From Rhodovulum bhavnagarense (lineage in GTDB: Bacteria; Pseudomonadota; Alphaproteobacteria; Rhodobacterales; Rhodobacteraceae), in contig NZ_SLXU01000001.1 of the NCBI RefSeq assembly GCF_004343505.1, positions 248,001 through 312,000 on the forward strand: DNA of 64,000 nt, in the 5' to 3' direction. The stretch's first letter is position 1; each line of letters opens with the position of its first letter. This document shows, one piece after another, positions 26,680-35,684 of this stretch. The translations under genes were made by a program, and so were the position numbers. The notes beneath the pieces were generated by a model. It was given only the letters and a program-made list of their open reading frames with translations, did not search any database and was not told where the DNA came from.

Positions 26680-26979
26680 ATGAAAAAGGCCAAGATCATC
26701 GCGATTGCCGCTCTCGCCGTTTCGGTCGCGGGCTGTGTCGATAACAAGGTTGACAAGACGGTCGACCGGTTCATCGACTCCAAGGATCTCAGCCAGCTTC
26801 GCGCAGGCATCTGGGTCGATCCCAACGGGTGCGAACACTGGATCATCGATGACGGGATCGAGGGCTACCTGTCGCAGCGCCTGGACAAGTATGGCAAGCC
26901 GGTCTGTTCAGGTATCGCGCCGCCCAATACCGCGATCGGGCCTTACAAGTCCGGCTCTGGCGTTACCGATCCGATCTGA
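26680..26979 (+). CDS. Small lipoprotein sharing the WVDPxGCEHW module
   Basis: A 99-residue lipoprotein: signal peptide with lipobox VAGC (about residues 16-19), a charged linker (DKTVDRFIDSKDLSQ), then GIWVDPNGCEHWIIDDGIEGYLSQRLDKYGKPVC. The last part matches the module of the preceding OmpA-family protein nearly residue for residue. Function unknown. The pairing suggests two envelope proteins, one peptidoglycan-bound and one lipid-anchored, using the same small domain. A terminator follows. Confidence 0.75.
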   Translation: MKKAKIIAIAALAVSVAGCVDNKVDKTVDRFIDSKDLSQLRAGIWVDPNGCEHWIIDDGIEGYLSQRLDKYGKPVCSGIAPPNTAIGPYKSGSGVTDPI

Positions 26980-27003
26980 CGCGGGGCGTCCTTGCACGAC
27001 ATC

Positions 27004-27036
27004 TGACCGCCGTGGCTGGTCCCGGCGGTCATTTTT
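27004..27036 (+). terminator. Terminator after the lipoprotein gene
   Basis: Stem TGACCGCC / GGCGGTCA with a 12-base loop, followed by five T residues. Confidence 0.88.
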
Positions 27037-27129
27037 GTATCAATCGGGTAAAACATTTCACCGAGAGCTTGCGGTTTGATCCGTCGGTTGGCACCATATC
27101 TTGGCAGGCTTTCACCGACGGAGTCCTTA

Positions 27130-28140
27130 TTGGCCATCAGCGCTCTGCCCCCCCCGCCGAAAGATGCGGATATCGCCGAGACCCGGCTGGAATTCGCAGA
27201 TAATCGCCTGTTGATCGACCTCTGCGGCGAGTTCGATCGCAACCTTGCCCAGATCGAGCACCGCCTCGGGGTGCATATTCTGCGCCGGGGAAACCAACTT
27301 GCAATCGTAGGCGAAGATCCGCCGCGTGCGCAGGCCGCGCAGGTTCTGGGCCAGCTTTACGCGCGGCTCGAAAGTGGCAAGGGGGTCGAGGCGGGCGATA
27401 TCGACGGCGCGATCCGGCTGGGCGATTCCGCCGATGGAACGGGCGCGCGCGATGGCGATCAACTCGAGATGTTCCAGCGCGGACGGGTTGAAATTCACAC
27501 CAGGAAGAAACTGGTCGAGCCCCGAACCGAGGCCCAGCGCAGCTATGTCCGTTCACTATATGAACACGAGCTGGCCTTTGGTATCGGGCCCGCAGGCACT
27601 GGCAAGACCTACCTTGCCGTGGCGGTCGCGGTGAACATGTTCATCGGCGGCCATGTCGACCGCATCATTCTCAGTCGTCCCGCTGTCGAGGCCGGCGAGC
27701 GGCTGGGCTTTCTGCCCGGCGACATGAAGGAAAAAGTCGATCCCTACATGCAGCCGCTTTACGACGCGCTGAACGATTTCCTGCCGGGCAAGCAGGTGGC
27801 CAAGCTGATGGAGGAAAAGCGTATAGAGATCGCGCCGCTCGCGTTCATGCGGGGACGGACGTTGTCGAATGCCTTCGTAGTGTTGGACGAGGCGCAGAAT
27901 GCAACCACGATGCAGATGAAGATGTTTCTCACCCGCCTGGGCGAGGGGTCGCGCATGGTCGTCACCGGCGATCGGTCGCAGGTGGACCTGCCGCGCGGCG
28001 TGGCCAGCGGGCTGGCGGATGCGCAGCGCTTGCTTTCCGGCATCGAAAGGATTTCGTTCAATTACTTTACCTCGAAAGATGTCGTGCGTCATCCCCTGGT
28101 GGCCAGGATCATCGAGGCCTATGACGCGGACGAGGCCTGA
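27130..28140 (+). CDS. phoH: PhoH-family ATPase
   Basis: Cytoplasmic P-loop ATPase of the PhoH/YbeZ type, linked to RNA metabolism with YbeY. The protein is 336 residues: an N-terminal RNA-binding-like region, Walker A GPAGTGKTYLAVA, RIILSRPAVEAGERLGFLPGD, Walker B FVVLDEAQNAT, and the sensor VTGDRSQVDLP. The TTG at 27130 is preferred because GGAG lies 7 bases upstream; the TTG at 27076 has no such site. It heads the phoH-ybeY-corC-lnt series, a common operon. Confidence 0.93.
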   Translation: MAISALPPPPKDADIAETRLEFADNRLLIDLCGEFDRNLAQIEHRLGVHILRRGNQLAIVGEDPPRAQAAQVLGQLYARLESGKGVEAGDIDGAIRLGDSADGTGARDGDQLEMFQRGRVEIHTRKKLVEPRTEAQRSYVRSLYEHELAFGIGPAGTGKTYLAVAVAVNMFIGGHVDRIILSRPAVEAGERLGFLPGDMKEKVDPYMQPLYDALNDFLPGKQVAKLMEEKRIEIAPLAFMRGRTLSNAFVVLDEAQNATTMQMKMFLTRLGEGSRMVVTGDRSQVDLPRGVASGLADAQRLLSGIERISFNYFTSKDVVRHPLVARIIEAYDADEA

Positions 28141-28260
28141 GCGCGTCGGCCATGCCGGGCGCGTGCGTCATCGCCCTTGCCTGAGCGGCTTGCATGGTCT
28201 TCCATGCGATTTGGCCCGCCCCCCCTTACGGGGCGCCGTTTCACGCGCTAGATCGTGACG

Positions 28261-28782
28261 ATGAGCACCGATACCACCGATACCCTTGTCGAAGATCCCC
28301 GTTGGAACACGCTTGGGCTTGAGGCCCTGGCCGAAACCGCCGCGCGTGCCACCCTTGACCATCTGGGGCTGGTTCCCGAGGCCTGCGAGATCGCGATCCT
28401 GGCCTGTGACGACGCGCGTATTGCCACGCTGAACGCGGAATTCCGCGACAAACCCGGCCCCACCAACGTGTTGTCCTGGCCTGCCGAGAATCTGGCCCCG
28501 CAACGCGATGGCGCCGCCCCTGACAGGCCCGCGGCTGCGTTGCCCGGCATGCCCCTGGAACTGGGCGATATCGCGATTGCCTATGATACCTGCGCCCGCG
28601 AGGCCCGCGAGCAAGCCAAGCCGATGGCCGATCACGTCACCCACCTGATCGTCCATGGCTGTCTGCACCTGTTGGGTTACGATCACATTCGGCCGAAAGA
28701 TGCAGAAGTAATGGAACGTATCGAGGTCGAAATACTTGCAAAACTGGGGCTGTCCGACCCATATGACGATCACGGACCGTGA
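28261..28782 (+). CDS. ybeY: Endoribonuclease YbeY
   Basis: Metal-dependent RNase for 16S rRNA 3' maturation and ribosome quality control. The 173-residue protein has the zinc motif HLIVHGCLHLLGYDH (three His) near the C-terminus and RDKPGPTNVLSWP in the middle. It carries a slightly extended acidic N-terminus. The start could be GTG 28255 or ATG 28261; neither has a strong ribosome site. It lies between phoH and the CBS-domain gene. Confidence 0.93.
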   Translation: MSTDTTDTLVEDPRWNTLGLEALAETAARATLDHLGLVPEACEIAILACDDARIATLNAEFRDKPGPTNVLSWPAENLAPQRDGAAPDRPAAALPGMPLELGDIAIAYDTCAREAREQAKPMADHVTHLIVHGCLHLLGYDHIRPKDAEVMERIEVEILAKLGLSDPYDDHGP

Positions 28783-28806
28783 GTCCGGGTTATTCGGTAA
28801 GGATTT

Positions 28807-29697
28807 ATGGGCGACGAGATCGACGGATCGTCTAGCGCCGCGCAGGGCGCGCTTGAGACAGACACTCTTGAAGGGCGGGGCCTTCTGGGCCGGCTTGTAG
28901 GGGCGATCATGCCCAACGCGAATTCTCCATCGACCGGACAGGATCAGGCGAGCGAGGGCGCGGACCCGCCCACAGGCGCATTGCCGCCGGGGATGCTGAA
29001 CCTGCGGCGGATGCGTGTTGATGACGTGGCGATCCCCAAGGCAGAGATCGAGGCGGTGCCGCTGGATATCGGCAAGGATGACCTCGTTCAGGTCTTTCGC
29101 GAAACGGGCATGACCCGGCTGCCTGTCTATGACGGCACCTTGGATACCCCCGTGGGGCTGGTGCATCTCAAGGATTTCGCCTTGCGCCATGGGTTCAACG
29201 GCAAGGCAGGCTCTTTTGACCTCAAAGAAATGATCCGCCCGCTTCTTTATGCCCCGCCGTCGATGCCGATCGGGGTCTTGTTGCAAAAGATGCAAAGCCA
29301 GCGGATGCACATGGCGCTGGTGATCGACGAATATGGCGGGGTTGATGGGCTTGTGACCATCGAAGACCTGATCGAACAGGTCGTGGGCGAGATCGAGGAT
29401 GAGCACGATATCGATGAAGGCACGCTCTGGTCCTTGGAAAAGCCGGGCATCTTTCTCGTTCAGGCCCGCGCCCCGCTGGACGAATTCGAGGCCGAGATCG
29501 GCCTGCGGCTGGCCGATCCGGATGACGAGCAGGAAATCGATACGCTGGGCGGGCTGTTGTTCATGATGATCGGTCGCGTCCCTGCGCGTGGCGAGGTGAT
29601 TCGCCAGCGTGACGGTGTGGAATTCGAGGTGATCGACGCCGATCCCCGCCGCATCAAGCGGTTGCGCGTCCGTCTCCCCGGCCGCGAAGAGGCCTGA
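28807..29697 (+). CDS. CorC/HlyC-type CBS-domain protein
   Basis: A 296-residue soluble protein: acidic, disordered N-terminus (about 1-65), two CBS domains ([19 protein letters not shown]... and ...[22 protein letters not shown]...[33 protein letters not shown]), and a C-terminal CorC/HlyC transporter-associated domain ([22 protein letters not shown]). No DUF21 membrane part, so it is the short CorC type. It is tied to magnesium/cobalt handling in E. coli and sits before lnt in many genomes. Spacing to neighbours is 24 bp and 4 bp. Confidence 0.9.
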   Translation: MGDEIDGSSSAAQGALETDTLEGRGLLGRLVGAIMPNANSPSTGQDQASEGADPPTGALPPGMLNLRRMRVDDVAIPKAEIEAVPLDIGKDDLVQVFRETGMTRLPVYDGTLDTPVGLVHLKDFALRHGFNGKAGSFDLKEMIRPLLYAPPSMPIGVLLQKMQSQRMHMALVIDEYGGVDGLVTIEDLIEQVVGEIEDEHDIDEGTLWSLEKPGIFLVQARAPLDEFEAEIGLRLADPDDEQEIDTLGGLLFMMIGRVPARGEVIRQRDGVEFEVIDADPRRIKRLRVRLPGREEA

Positions 29698-29701
29698 GCC
29701 C

Positions 29702-31216
29702 TTGCGCGCGCGGCCGGCGCTATCGTGGCGGTCGCGCGGCGTGCCGATGGCGATGGCCTTCGGGCTGGGCCTTTTGCTTGCGCTGGGGCAGGTACCTTTC
29801 GCGTTTTGGCCCCTGGGGTTGGCCGGGCTGGCAGGGCTGACGATCCTCGTTGCACGGGCCGGTGGCGCGCTTGCTGCCGCGCGGCTGGCATGGGCCGGGG
29901 GTGCGGGGCATTTCGCGCTGAGCCTTTCATGGATCGTCGAACCCTTTCTCGTGGATATTCGCGTCCATGGCTGGATGGCGCCCTTTGCCCTGGTCGCGAT
30001 GGCGGGGGGGCTGGCGCTGTTCTGGGGGGCGGCGGGTGCATTCGCAGGCTGGGCGGGGCAGGGGGTGCGAACACGTGCGCTGGCCTTTGCGCTGGCGCTT
30101 GCGGCGGTGGAACTTGCCCGCGGCTATGTGTTGACCGGTTTTCCCTGGGCGCTGCCGGGTCATATCTGGATCGGTACGGCCCCGATGCAGATTGCCGCGC
30201 TTGGCGGGCAATACGGCCTGACGCTGATGACGACGCTTGCCGTGGCGTTGGCGGTGATTTTGCCAATTGGGCCGGGGCGCGCGCTTGGCGCGGTGCTGGG
30301 TGCGATGTTGTTGGGCGGGGCGATGTTTTGGGGAATGGCGCGACTGTCGGCGCCTTTGCCCGAACGGCCGGACGCGCCTTTGATCCGCGTGATCCAGCCC
30401 AATGCCGCGCAGCATCTGAAATGGCGTCCGGACATGGTGCCGCTTTTCTGGAACCGCCAGCTGGATTACACCGCCGCGCGGGCCGATCCGGCGCCGGACC
30501 TGGTGATCTGGCCTGAAACCGCGATCCCCTTCATGCTGGAACGCGCGGGCGGCGCGCTGGGGGCGATTGCCGATGCGGCTGGCGGGGTGCCGGTGATGGC
30601 CGGCATCCAGCGCCGGGAGGGCTCGCAGGCCTTTAACAGCCTCGTCGTGATCGGGTCCGGCGGGCAGGTTGTTCAGCTTTACGACAAGCACCATCTCGTG
30701 CCCTTTGGCGAATATATCCCCTTGGGTGGTTTGCTGGGCCGGTTCGGGATCAGGGGGCTGGCGGCCACCGATGTATTTGGCTATGCGCCCGGTCCCGGTC
30801 CGCAGGTTCTCGATCTTGGTCCGCGGCTGGGCGCGGCTGTGCCGCTGATTTGTTATGAGGCGGTGTTCCCGCAGGATGTTCGCACCGATAGCCGCGGGGA
30901 CTGGCTGGTACAGATTACCAATGACGCGTGGTTCGGCGCCGGTTCCGGCCCGTACCAGCACCTGTCGCTTGCCCGGCTGCGCGCGGTCGAAACCGGCCTG
31001 CCGATGGTGCGTGCAGCCAATACCGGTGTCTCGGCCTTTATCGATCCGATGGGACGCATCACCGCCAGCCTGCCGCTGAATGCCGAGGGCGCGCTGACGG
31101 CTCCCCTGCCGCCAGCGCTGGCCGCAACACCCTATGCGCGGCTCGGTGACTGGCCCGTTGCACTGGTGATCGCTCTGTCCCTCGCTGCTTTGGTCGCAGC
31201 AAGAGCACGGAAATAG
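29702..31216 (+). CDS. lnt: Apolipoprotein N-acyltransferase
   Basis: Inner-membrane enzyme adding the third acyl chain to lipoproteins. The 504-residue protein has about six N-terminal membrane helices, a periplasmic nitrilase domain with the catalytic triad Glu (WPETAIPF), Lys (YDKHHLVPFGEYIP) and Cys (LICYEAVFP), and one C-terminal helix. It starts with TTG 4 bp after the previous stop; a GTG at 29741 is an alternative. Last gene of the operon; metK follows behind its own riboswitch. Confidence 0.92.
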   Translation: MRARPALSWRSRGVPMAMAFGLGLLLALGQVPFAFWPLGLAGLAGLTILVARAGGALAAARLAWAGGAGHFALSLSWIVEPFLVDIRVHGWMAPFALVAMAGGLALFWGAAGAFAGWAGQGVRTRALAFALALAAVELARGYVLTGFPWALPGHIWIGTAPMQIAALGGQYGLTLMTTLAVALAVILPIGPGRALGAVLGAMLLGGAMFWGMARLSAPLPERPDAPLIRVIQPNAAQHLKWRPDMVPLFWNRQLDYTAARADPAPDLVIWPETAIPFMLERAGGALGAIADAAGGVPVMAGIQRREGSQAFNSLVVIGSGGQVVQLYDKHHLVPFGEYIPLGGLLGRFGIRGLAATDVFGYAPGPGPQVLDLGPRLGAAVPLICYEAVFPQDVRTDSRGDWLVQITNDAWFGAGSGPYQHLSLARLRAVETGLPMVRAANTGVSAFIDPMGRITASLPLNAEGALTAPLPPALAATPYARLGDWPVALVIALSLAALVAARARK

Positions 31217-31260
31217 CGATTGATTCCCGCGCTTGCCGGGCGTAAGCCGCAAGTCATGAA

Positions 31261-31309
31261 CCGCCACAACGGCTTCCTGGCGTGGCGGGGATATTCATAA
31301 CGGAGCACC
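31261..31309 (+). promoter_or_regulatory. SAM/SAH-type riboswitch upstream of metK
   Basis: The leader shows the features of the SAM/SAH riboswitch class, found in front of metK in Rhodobacterales. A 7-bp stem, CCGCCAC (31261-31267) with GTGGCGG (31282-31288), encloses AACGGCTTCCTGGC. A linker ATATTCATAAC follows, then GGAGCAC (31302-31308), whose GGAG is also the metK ribosome site. Pairing of the loop with GGAGCA would form the pseudoknot and hide that site when SAM is bound, lowering MetK synthesis. Confidence 0.85.
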
Positions 31310-31314
31310 TTCAC

Positions 31315-32481
<1,167 letters not shown>

Positions 32482-32516
32482 GCATCGGTGCCGGGGGCTG
32501 TCCCGGCGTAATTTGC

Positions 32517-32542
32517 GGGTGCGCATCTCGTGATGCGCACCC
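32517..32542 (+). terminator. Strong hairpin after metK
   Basis: Perfect 11-bp stem GGGTGCGCATC / GATGCGCACCC with a TCGT loop. The downstream sequence is only modestly T-rich (GTTCGTGTTT), so termination may be partial. Confidence 0.7.
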
Positions 32543-32614
32543 GTTCGTGTTTCCGGAACACGTTACCCAGACTGTCTCTTGTGCGGGGCCTTGACCCCGC
32601 GATCCCCGCATCCT

Positions 32615-33343
32615 ATGGCGCGCGGCATGATCGATAGCCCCACTCCCCCGTACCGTGCCTGGCGAAACTTTTATGGCCGCCGCCACGGCAAGACCCTGCG
32701 TGACGGTCAGAAAAGCGTTCTTGACCAGGATCTGGCGCGGCTTTCGCCCGGACCTGTCGATTGGGACGAAAACCCCCTGCGCGAGCCGTTGGACCTTGCG
32801 GCACGGTTCGGGGAAGGGCGCGAGATCTGGCTTGAGATCGGCTTTGGCGGGGGGGAACACATGGTCCACCAGGCCGCCGCCAATCCCGAGGTTGCGATCA
32901 TCGGATGCGAGCCGTTCATCAACGGTGTCGCCATGTTGCTGGGCAAGTTGCGCGCGGCGGGGGTAAACAATGTCGCGGTGCATCCGGGTGACGCGCGCGA
33001 CCTTTTCGATGTCTTGCCCGAGGCCAGCCTTTCGCGGGCGTTCCTGCTCTATCCCGATCCCTGGCCCAAGAAGAAACACCACCGGCGCCGTTTCGTCACC
33101 CCCGAACACCTGGCCCCGCTCGCCCGCGTGATGAAGCCCGGTGCCAGCCTGCGCATTGCCACGGATATTCCCGACTATGTTCGCCAGTCCTTGCTGGAGG
33201 TGCCGCGTGCGGGGTTTGACTGGCTGGCCGAGGGGCCGGCGGATTGGCGCAACCCATGGGATGACTGGATATCCACCCGTTACGAGAAAAAGGCGCTGCG
33301 CGAAGGCCGCACGCCCCATTACCTGAGCTTTAGCCGCCGCTGA
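32615..33343 (+). CDS. trmB: tRNA (guanine-N7-)-methyltransferase
   Basis: Forms m7G46 in tRNA. The 242-residue class I methyltransferase has the SAM motif WLEIGFGGGEHMVHQAA (about residues 72-88) and the TrmB hallmark LLYPDPWPKKKHHRRRF, then GASLRIATDIPDYV and PTRYE-like STRYEKKALREGR. ATG 32615 or 32627 may be used; the earlier frame is not conserved. It is convergent with rpmB. Confidence 0.93.
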   Translation: MARGMIDSPTPPYRAWRNFYGRRHGKTLRDGQKSVLDQDLARLSPGPVDWDENPLREPLDLAARFGEGREIWLEIGFGGGEHMVHQAAANPEVAIIGCEPFINGVAMLLGKLRAAGVNNVAVHPGDARDLFDVLPEASLSRAFLLYPDPWPKKKHHRRRFVTPEHLAPLARVMKPGASLRIATDIPDYVRQSLLEVPRAGFDWLAEGPADWRNPWDDWISTRYEKKALREGRTPHYLSFSRR

Positions 33344-33400
33344 GTGTTCGTTGCCATATGCCTTGGGGACGGGGCTGGCACGGACCGACGGCGCAAACAC

Positions 33401-33430
33401 GAAAACCCCGCGTACTATGCACGCGGGGCC
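33401..33430 (-). terminator. Terminator of rpmB
   Basis: On the minus strand, CCCCGCGT-GCATAGT-ACGCGGGG is followed by TTTT. It lies 23 bp after the rpmB stop. Confidence 0.85.
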
Positions 33431-33452
33431 GATATCACAAACGCGACAGGGA

Positions 33453-33740
33453 TCAGGCGGTGGCCTGGGCCTTGGCGATATCTTTCTTGATTTTCAGCGC
33501 CTTCTCGGACAGTTCCGCGTCGCGCGCCTTGGCAAGGAAGGCGTCCAGCCCGCCGCGATGGTCCACTGTGCGCAGTGCCGAGGCAGACACGCGCAGCTTG
33601 TACGAACGGCCAAGTACGTCCGAAATCAGCGTCACGTCATTGAGGTTCGGCAGGAACCGGCGCCTGGTCTTGTTATGGGCGTGGCTGACATTGTTGCCCG
33701 TCATCGGCCCTTTTCCGGTCAGTTCGCAGACACGCGACAT
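33453..33740 (-). CDS. rpmB: 50S ribosomal protein L28
   Basis: Large-subunit ribosomal protein of 95 residues. The start [29 protein letters not shown] and the core [24 protein letters not shown] are typical of the longer alphaproteobacterial L28. The N-terminal zinc Cys motif is reduced to a single Cys. An AAGGAA site precedes the ATG at 33740; the longer frame upstream is not L28. Transcribed alone. Confidence 0.96.
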   Translation of the reverse strand: MSRVCELTGKGPMTGNNVSHAHNKTRRRFLPNLNDVTLISDVLGRSYKLRVSASALRTVDHRGGLDAFLAKARDAELSEKALKIKKDIAKAQATA

Positions 33741-33843
33741 GGGTTTTTTCCTTGTCTCGACTAATAGGATCGGCGCCGCAAGCCGCAGCGCCGCGAATTC
33801 AGTCCGGGTCAGATACGGGCAATCGACAGGGGCGTCAAGCGAT

Positions 33844-34593
33844 TCATCGCCGCCGCTCGCGGGCATATCGCGCCACGAAGCGTTGCAGGATTGCCTCGGG
33901 CACATGCACGTCCTCGACCCGACACATCGCAACCAACCCGGCCGCGGTCTCGGGCGGGAAATAGCCGCGATCCTTGTAGATGCGAATCCGCACCTCGAAA
34001 CCGTCGCTATCCGCCTCGGGGTGGAATTGCGTGGCATAGACGTTTTGTCCGAACCGGATCATCTGGAACGGGCAGGGGGCAGAGGCCAGAAGATGCACAC
34101 ATCCCGCAGGCAGGGTCTGCACCGCCTCCTTGTGGCCGACAAAGGCGCGGAACGCCTCCGGCAATCCCTTCAACAGCGGGTCGGCCCGGCCCTCCGGGGT
34201 CAGCAGGCAGGTTGTCGCGCCCACGGCTTCGGCAAATTTCTCTTTCGTGACCGTCGCGCCCAGGTGGTGGGCAAGGATGCCGATCCCGTAACAACAGCCC
34301 ATGAAGGGAAAATCGCGTGTCGTGATCTCGGGCATCAGCCCCAGCACCGCCGCCTCTATGCGCGCCTCGACATCGGTCTTCTTGTCCGGCGGATCTGATA
34401 CACAGCCCGGTCCGCCCCCCACGATCACGCCGGAATAGTCGTCCAGCGATATCTCGTCGGGCAGGTCTTGCCGATCCAGCCGGATGCGGTGCGCCTGGTC
34501 GGCGCGCAGGCCGCCCTTGCGCAGGATCGCGGCGAACTCGTCATCCGAGGCCTCGGTCTCGGGACGCAACTGGAGGATCAGAAAGGGTTTCAG
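33844..34593 (-). CDS. Class I glutamine amidotransferase-like protein, probable CTG start
   Basis: A 249-residue amidotransferase related to the GMP-synthase GATase domain. The nucleophile Cys is in [10 protein letters not shown], the His-x-Glu pair in ATQFHPEAD, and [11 protein letters not shown] is near the start. The substrate partner is not known; it stands alone, without a synthetase. No ATG or GTG opens the frame. The only standard start is TTG at 34569, which would cut off conserved [15 protein letters not shown] at 34593 overlaps the meaB stop as CTGA and gives a natural beginning, so I use it. It is translationally coupled to meaB. Confidence 0.8.
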   Translation of the reverse strand: MKPFLILQLRPETEASDDEFAAILRKGGLRADQAHRIRLDRQDLPDEISLDDYSGVIVGGGPGCVSDPPDKKTDVEARIEAAVLGLMPEITTRDFPFMGCCYGIGILAHHLGATVTKEKFAEAVGATTCLLTPEGRADPLLKGLPEAFRAFVGHKEAVQTLPAGCVHLLASAPCPFQMIRFGQNVYATQFHPEADSDGFEVRIRIYKDRGYFPPETAAGLVAMCRVEDVHVPEAILQRFVARYARERRR

Positions 34594-35573
34594 GAGGTTA
34601 TTCCCAAGGTTTCGAGCATCTCGGAGGTGGCGCGCGCGACGCTCAGATCGCCCCTTGCCACCTGGTCGCCCAGTGCGGCCATCCGCGCGCGCGCCGCCGC
34701 GTCACGTTCCAGCCGCGCGAGGAGCCCGCGCCGGACCTCTTCCCCGAACCAATAGCGCGCCTGTTCGGCCCGTCGGGTGTCGAAATGCCCCTGTTCGCGC
34801 CGCCACAGGGCCAGTTGCTGCATTTCGTCCCAGGCCCGCTCAAGGCCTGCTTCTTCCAGCGCCGACACGCACATGGCCTTGGGAAAGCCCTCTGGGTCTT
34901 GCGGACGGCGGCGCAACAGTCGCAATGCGCCCGCGTAATCGGCCCGCGTGCGTTCCGCCGCCGGTTTCAGGTCACCATCGGCCTTGTTGACAAGGATCAG
35001 GTCCGCCATTTCCATGATGCCGCGCTTGACCCCCTGCAACTCGTCGCCGCCCGCCGGTGCCATCAGCAGGATAAACAGGTCGGTCATCTCGGCCACCATC
35101 GTTTCCGACTGGCCCACGCCCACCGTCTCGATCAGCACGATGTCAAACCCGGCCGCCTCGCACAGGCTTACCGCCTCGCGGGTACGCCGCGCCACGCCAC
35201 CCAGCGCCGACTGGCTGGGCGAGGGTCGGATGAAAGCGGCCGGATCGCGCGAGAGACGTTCCATCCGCGTCTTGTCGCCGAGGATCGACCCGCCCGATCG
35301 CGCCGAGGAAGGGTCAACCGCCAAGACCGCCACCTTGTGGCCCATCCCGGTGAGAAGGATGCCGAAACTCTCGATAAAGGTCGACTTGCCCACACCGGGC
35401 GTGCCTGACAGCCCCAGCCGCAGCGCCTGTCCCGGTGTCGCGGTCAACGCATCCAGCAACGCCCGGGCCTGCACCCGGTGATCGGCCCGGCCGCTCTCGA
35501 CCAGGGTAATCGCGCGGGCAAGCGCCCGGCGCTCGCCGTTGCGGATACGGCTGGCCAATTCGTCTGTCTGCAT
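34590..35573 (-). CDS. meaB: Methylmalonyl-CoA mutase-associated GTPase MeaB
   Basis: G3E-type chaperone GTPase that protects and reloads the B12-dependent mutase. The 327 residues include the P loop [15 protein letters not shown], the Mg-binding [20 protein letters not shown], the switch ETVGVGQSE and the G4 motif VNKADGD. ATG 35573 has GGAGG just upstream; a GTG two codons earlier is possible. The mutase itself is not in the window. It overlaps the next gene by four bases and is divergent from hrpB. Confidence 0.94.
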   Translation of the reverse strand: MQTDELASRIRNGERRALARAITLVESGRADHRVQARALLDALTATPGQALRLGLSGTPGVGKSTFIESFGILLTGMGHKVAVLAVDPSSARSGGSILGDKTRMERLSRDPAAFIRPSPSQSALGGVARRTREAVSLCEAAGFDIVLIETVGVGQSETMVAEMTDLFILLMAPAGGDELQGVKRGIMEMADLILVNKADGDLKPAAERTRADYAGALRLLRRRPQDPEGFPKAMCVSALEEAGLERAWDEMQQLALWRREQGHFDTRRAEQARYWFGEEVRRGLLARLERDAAARARMAALGDQVARGDLSVARATSEMLETLGITS

Positions 35574-35684
35574 TGCCACCTCCGGTCCATCGGGCCGTCG
35601 CCTCTTGGCGCGTGTCTTGCCGCGTGCGCGCGGGGCTGTCCAGCCCTCTGGCGTGCGCGGATGATTTCGCCCATAACCCGGCTC

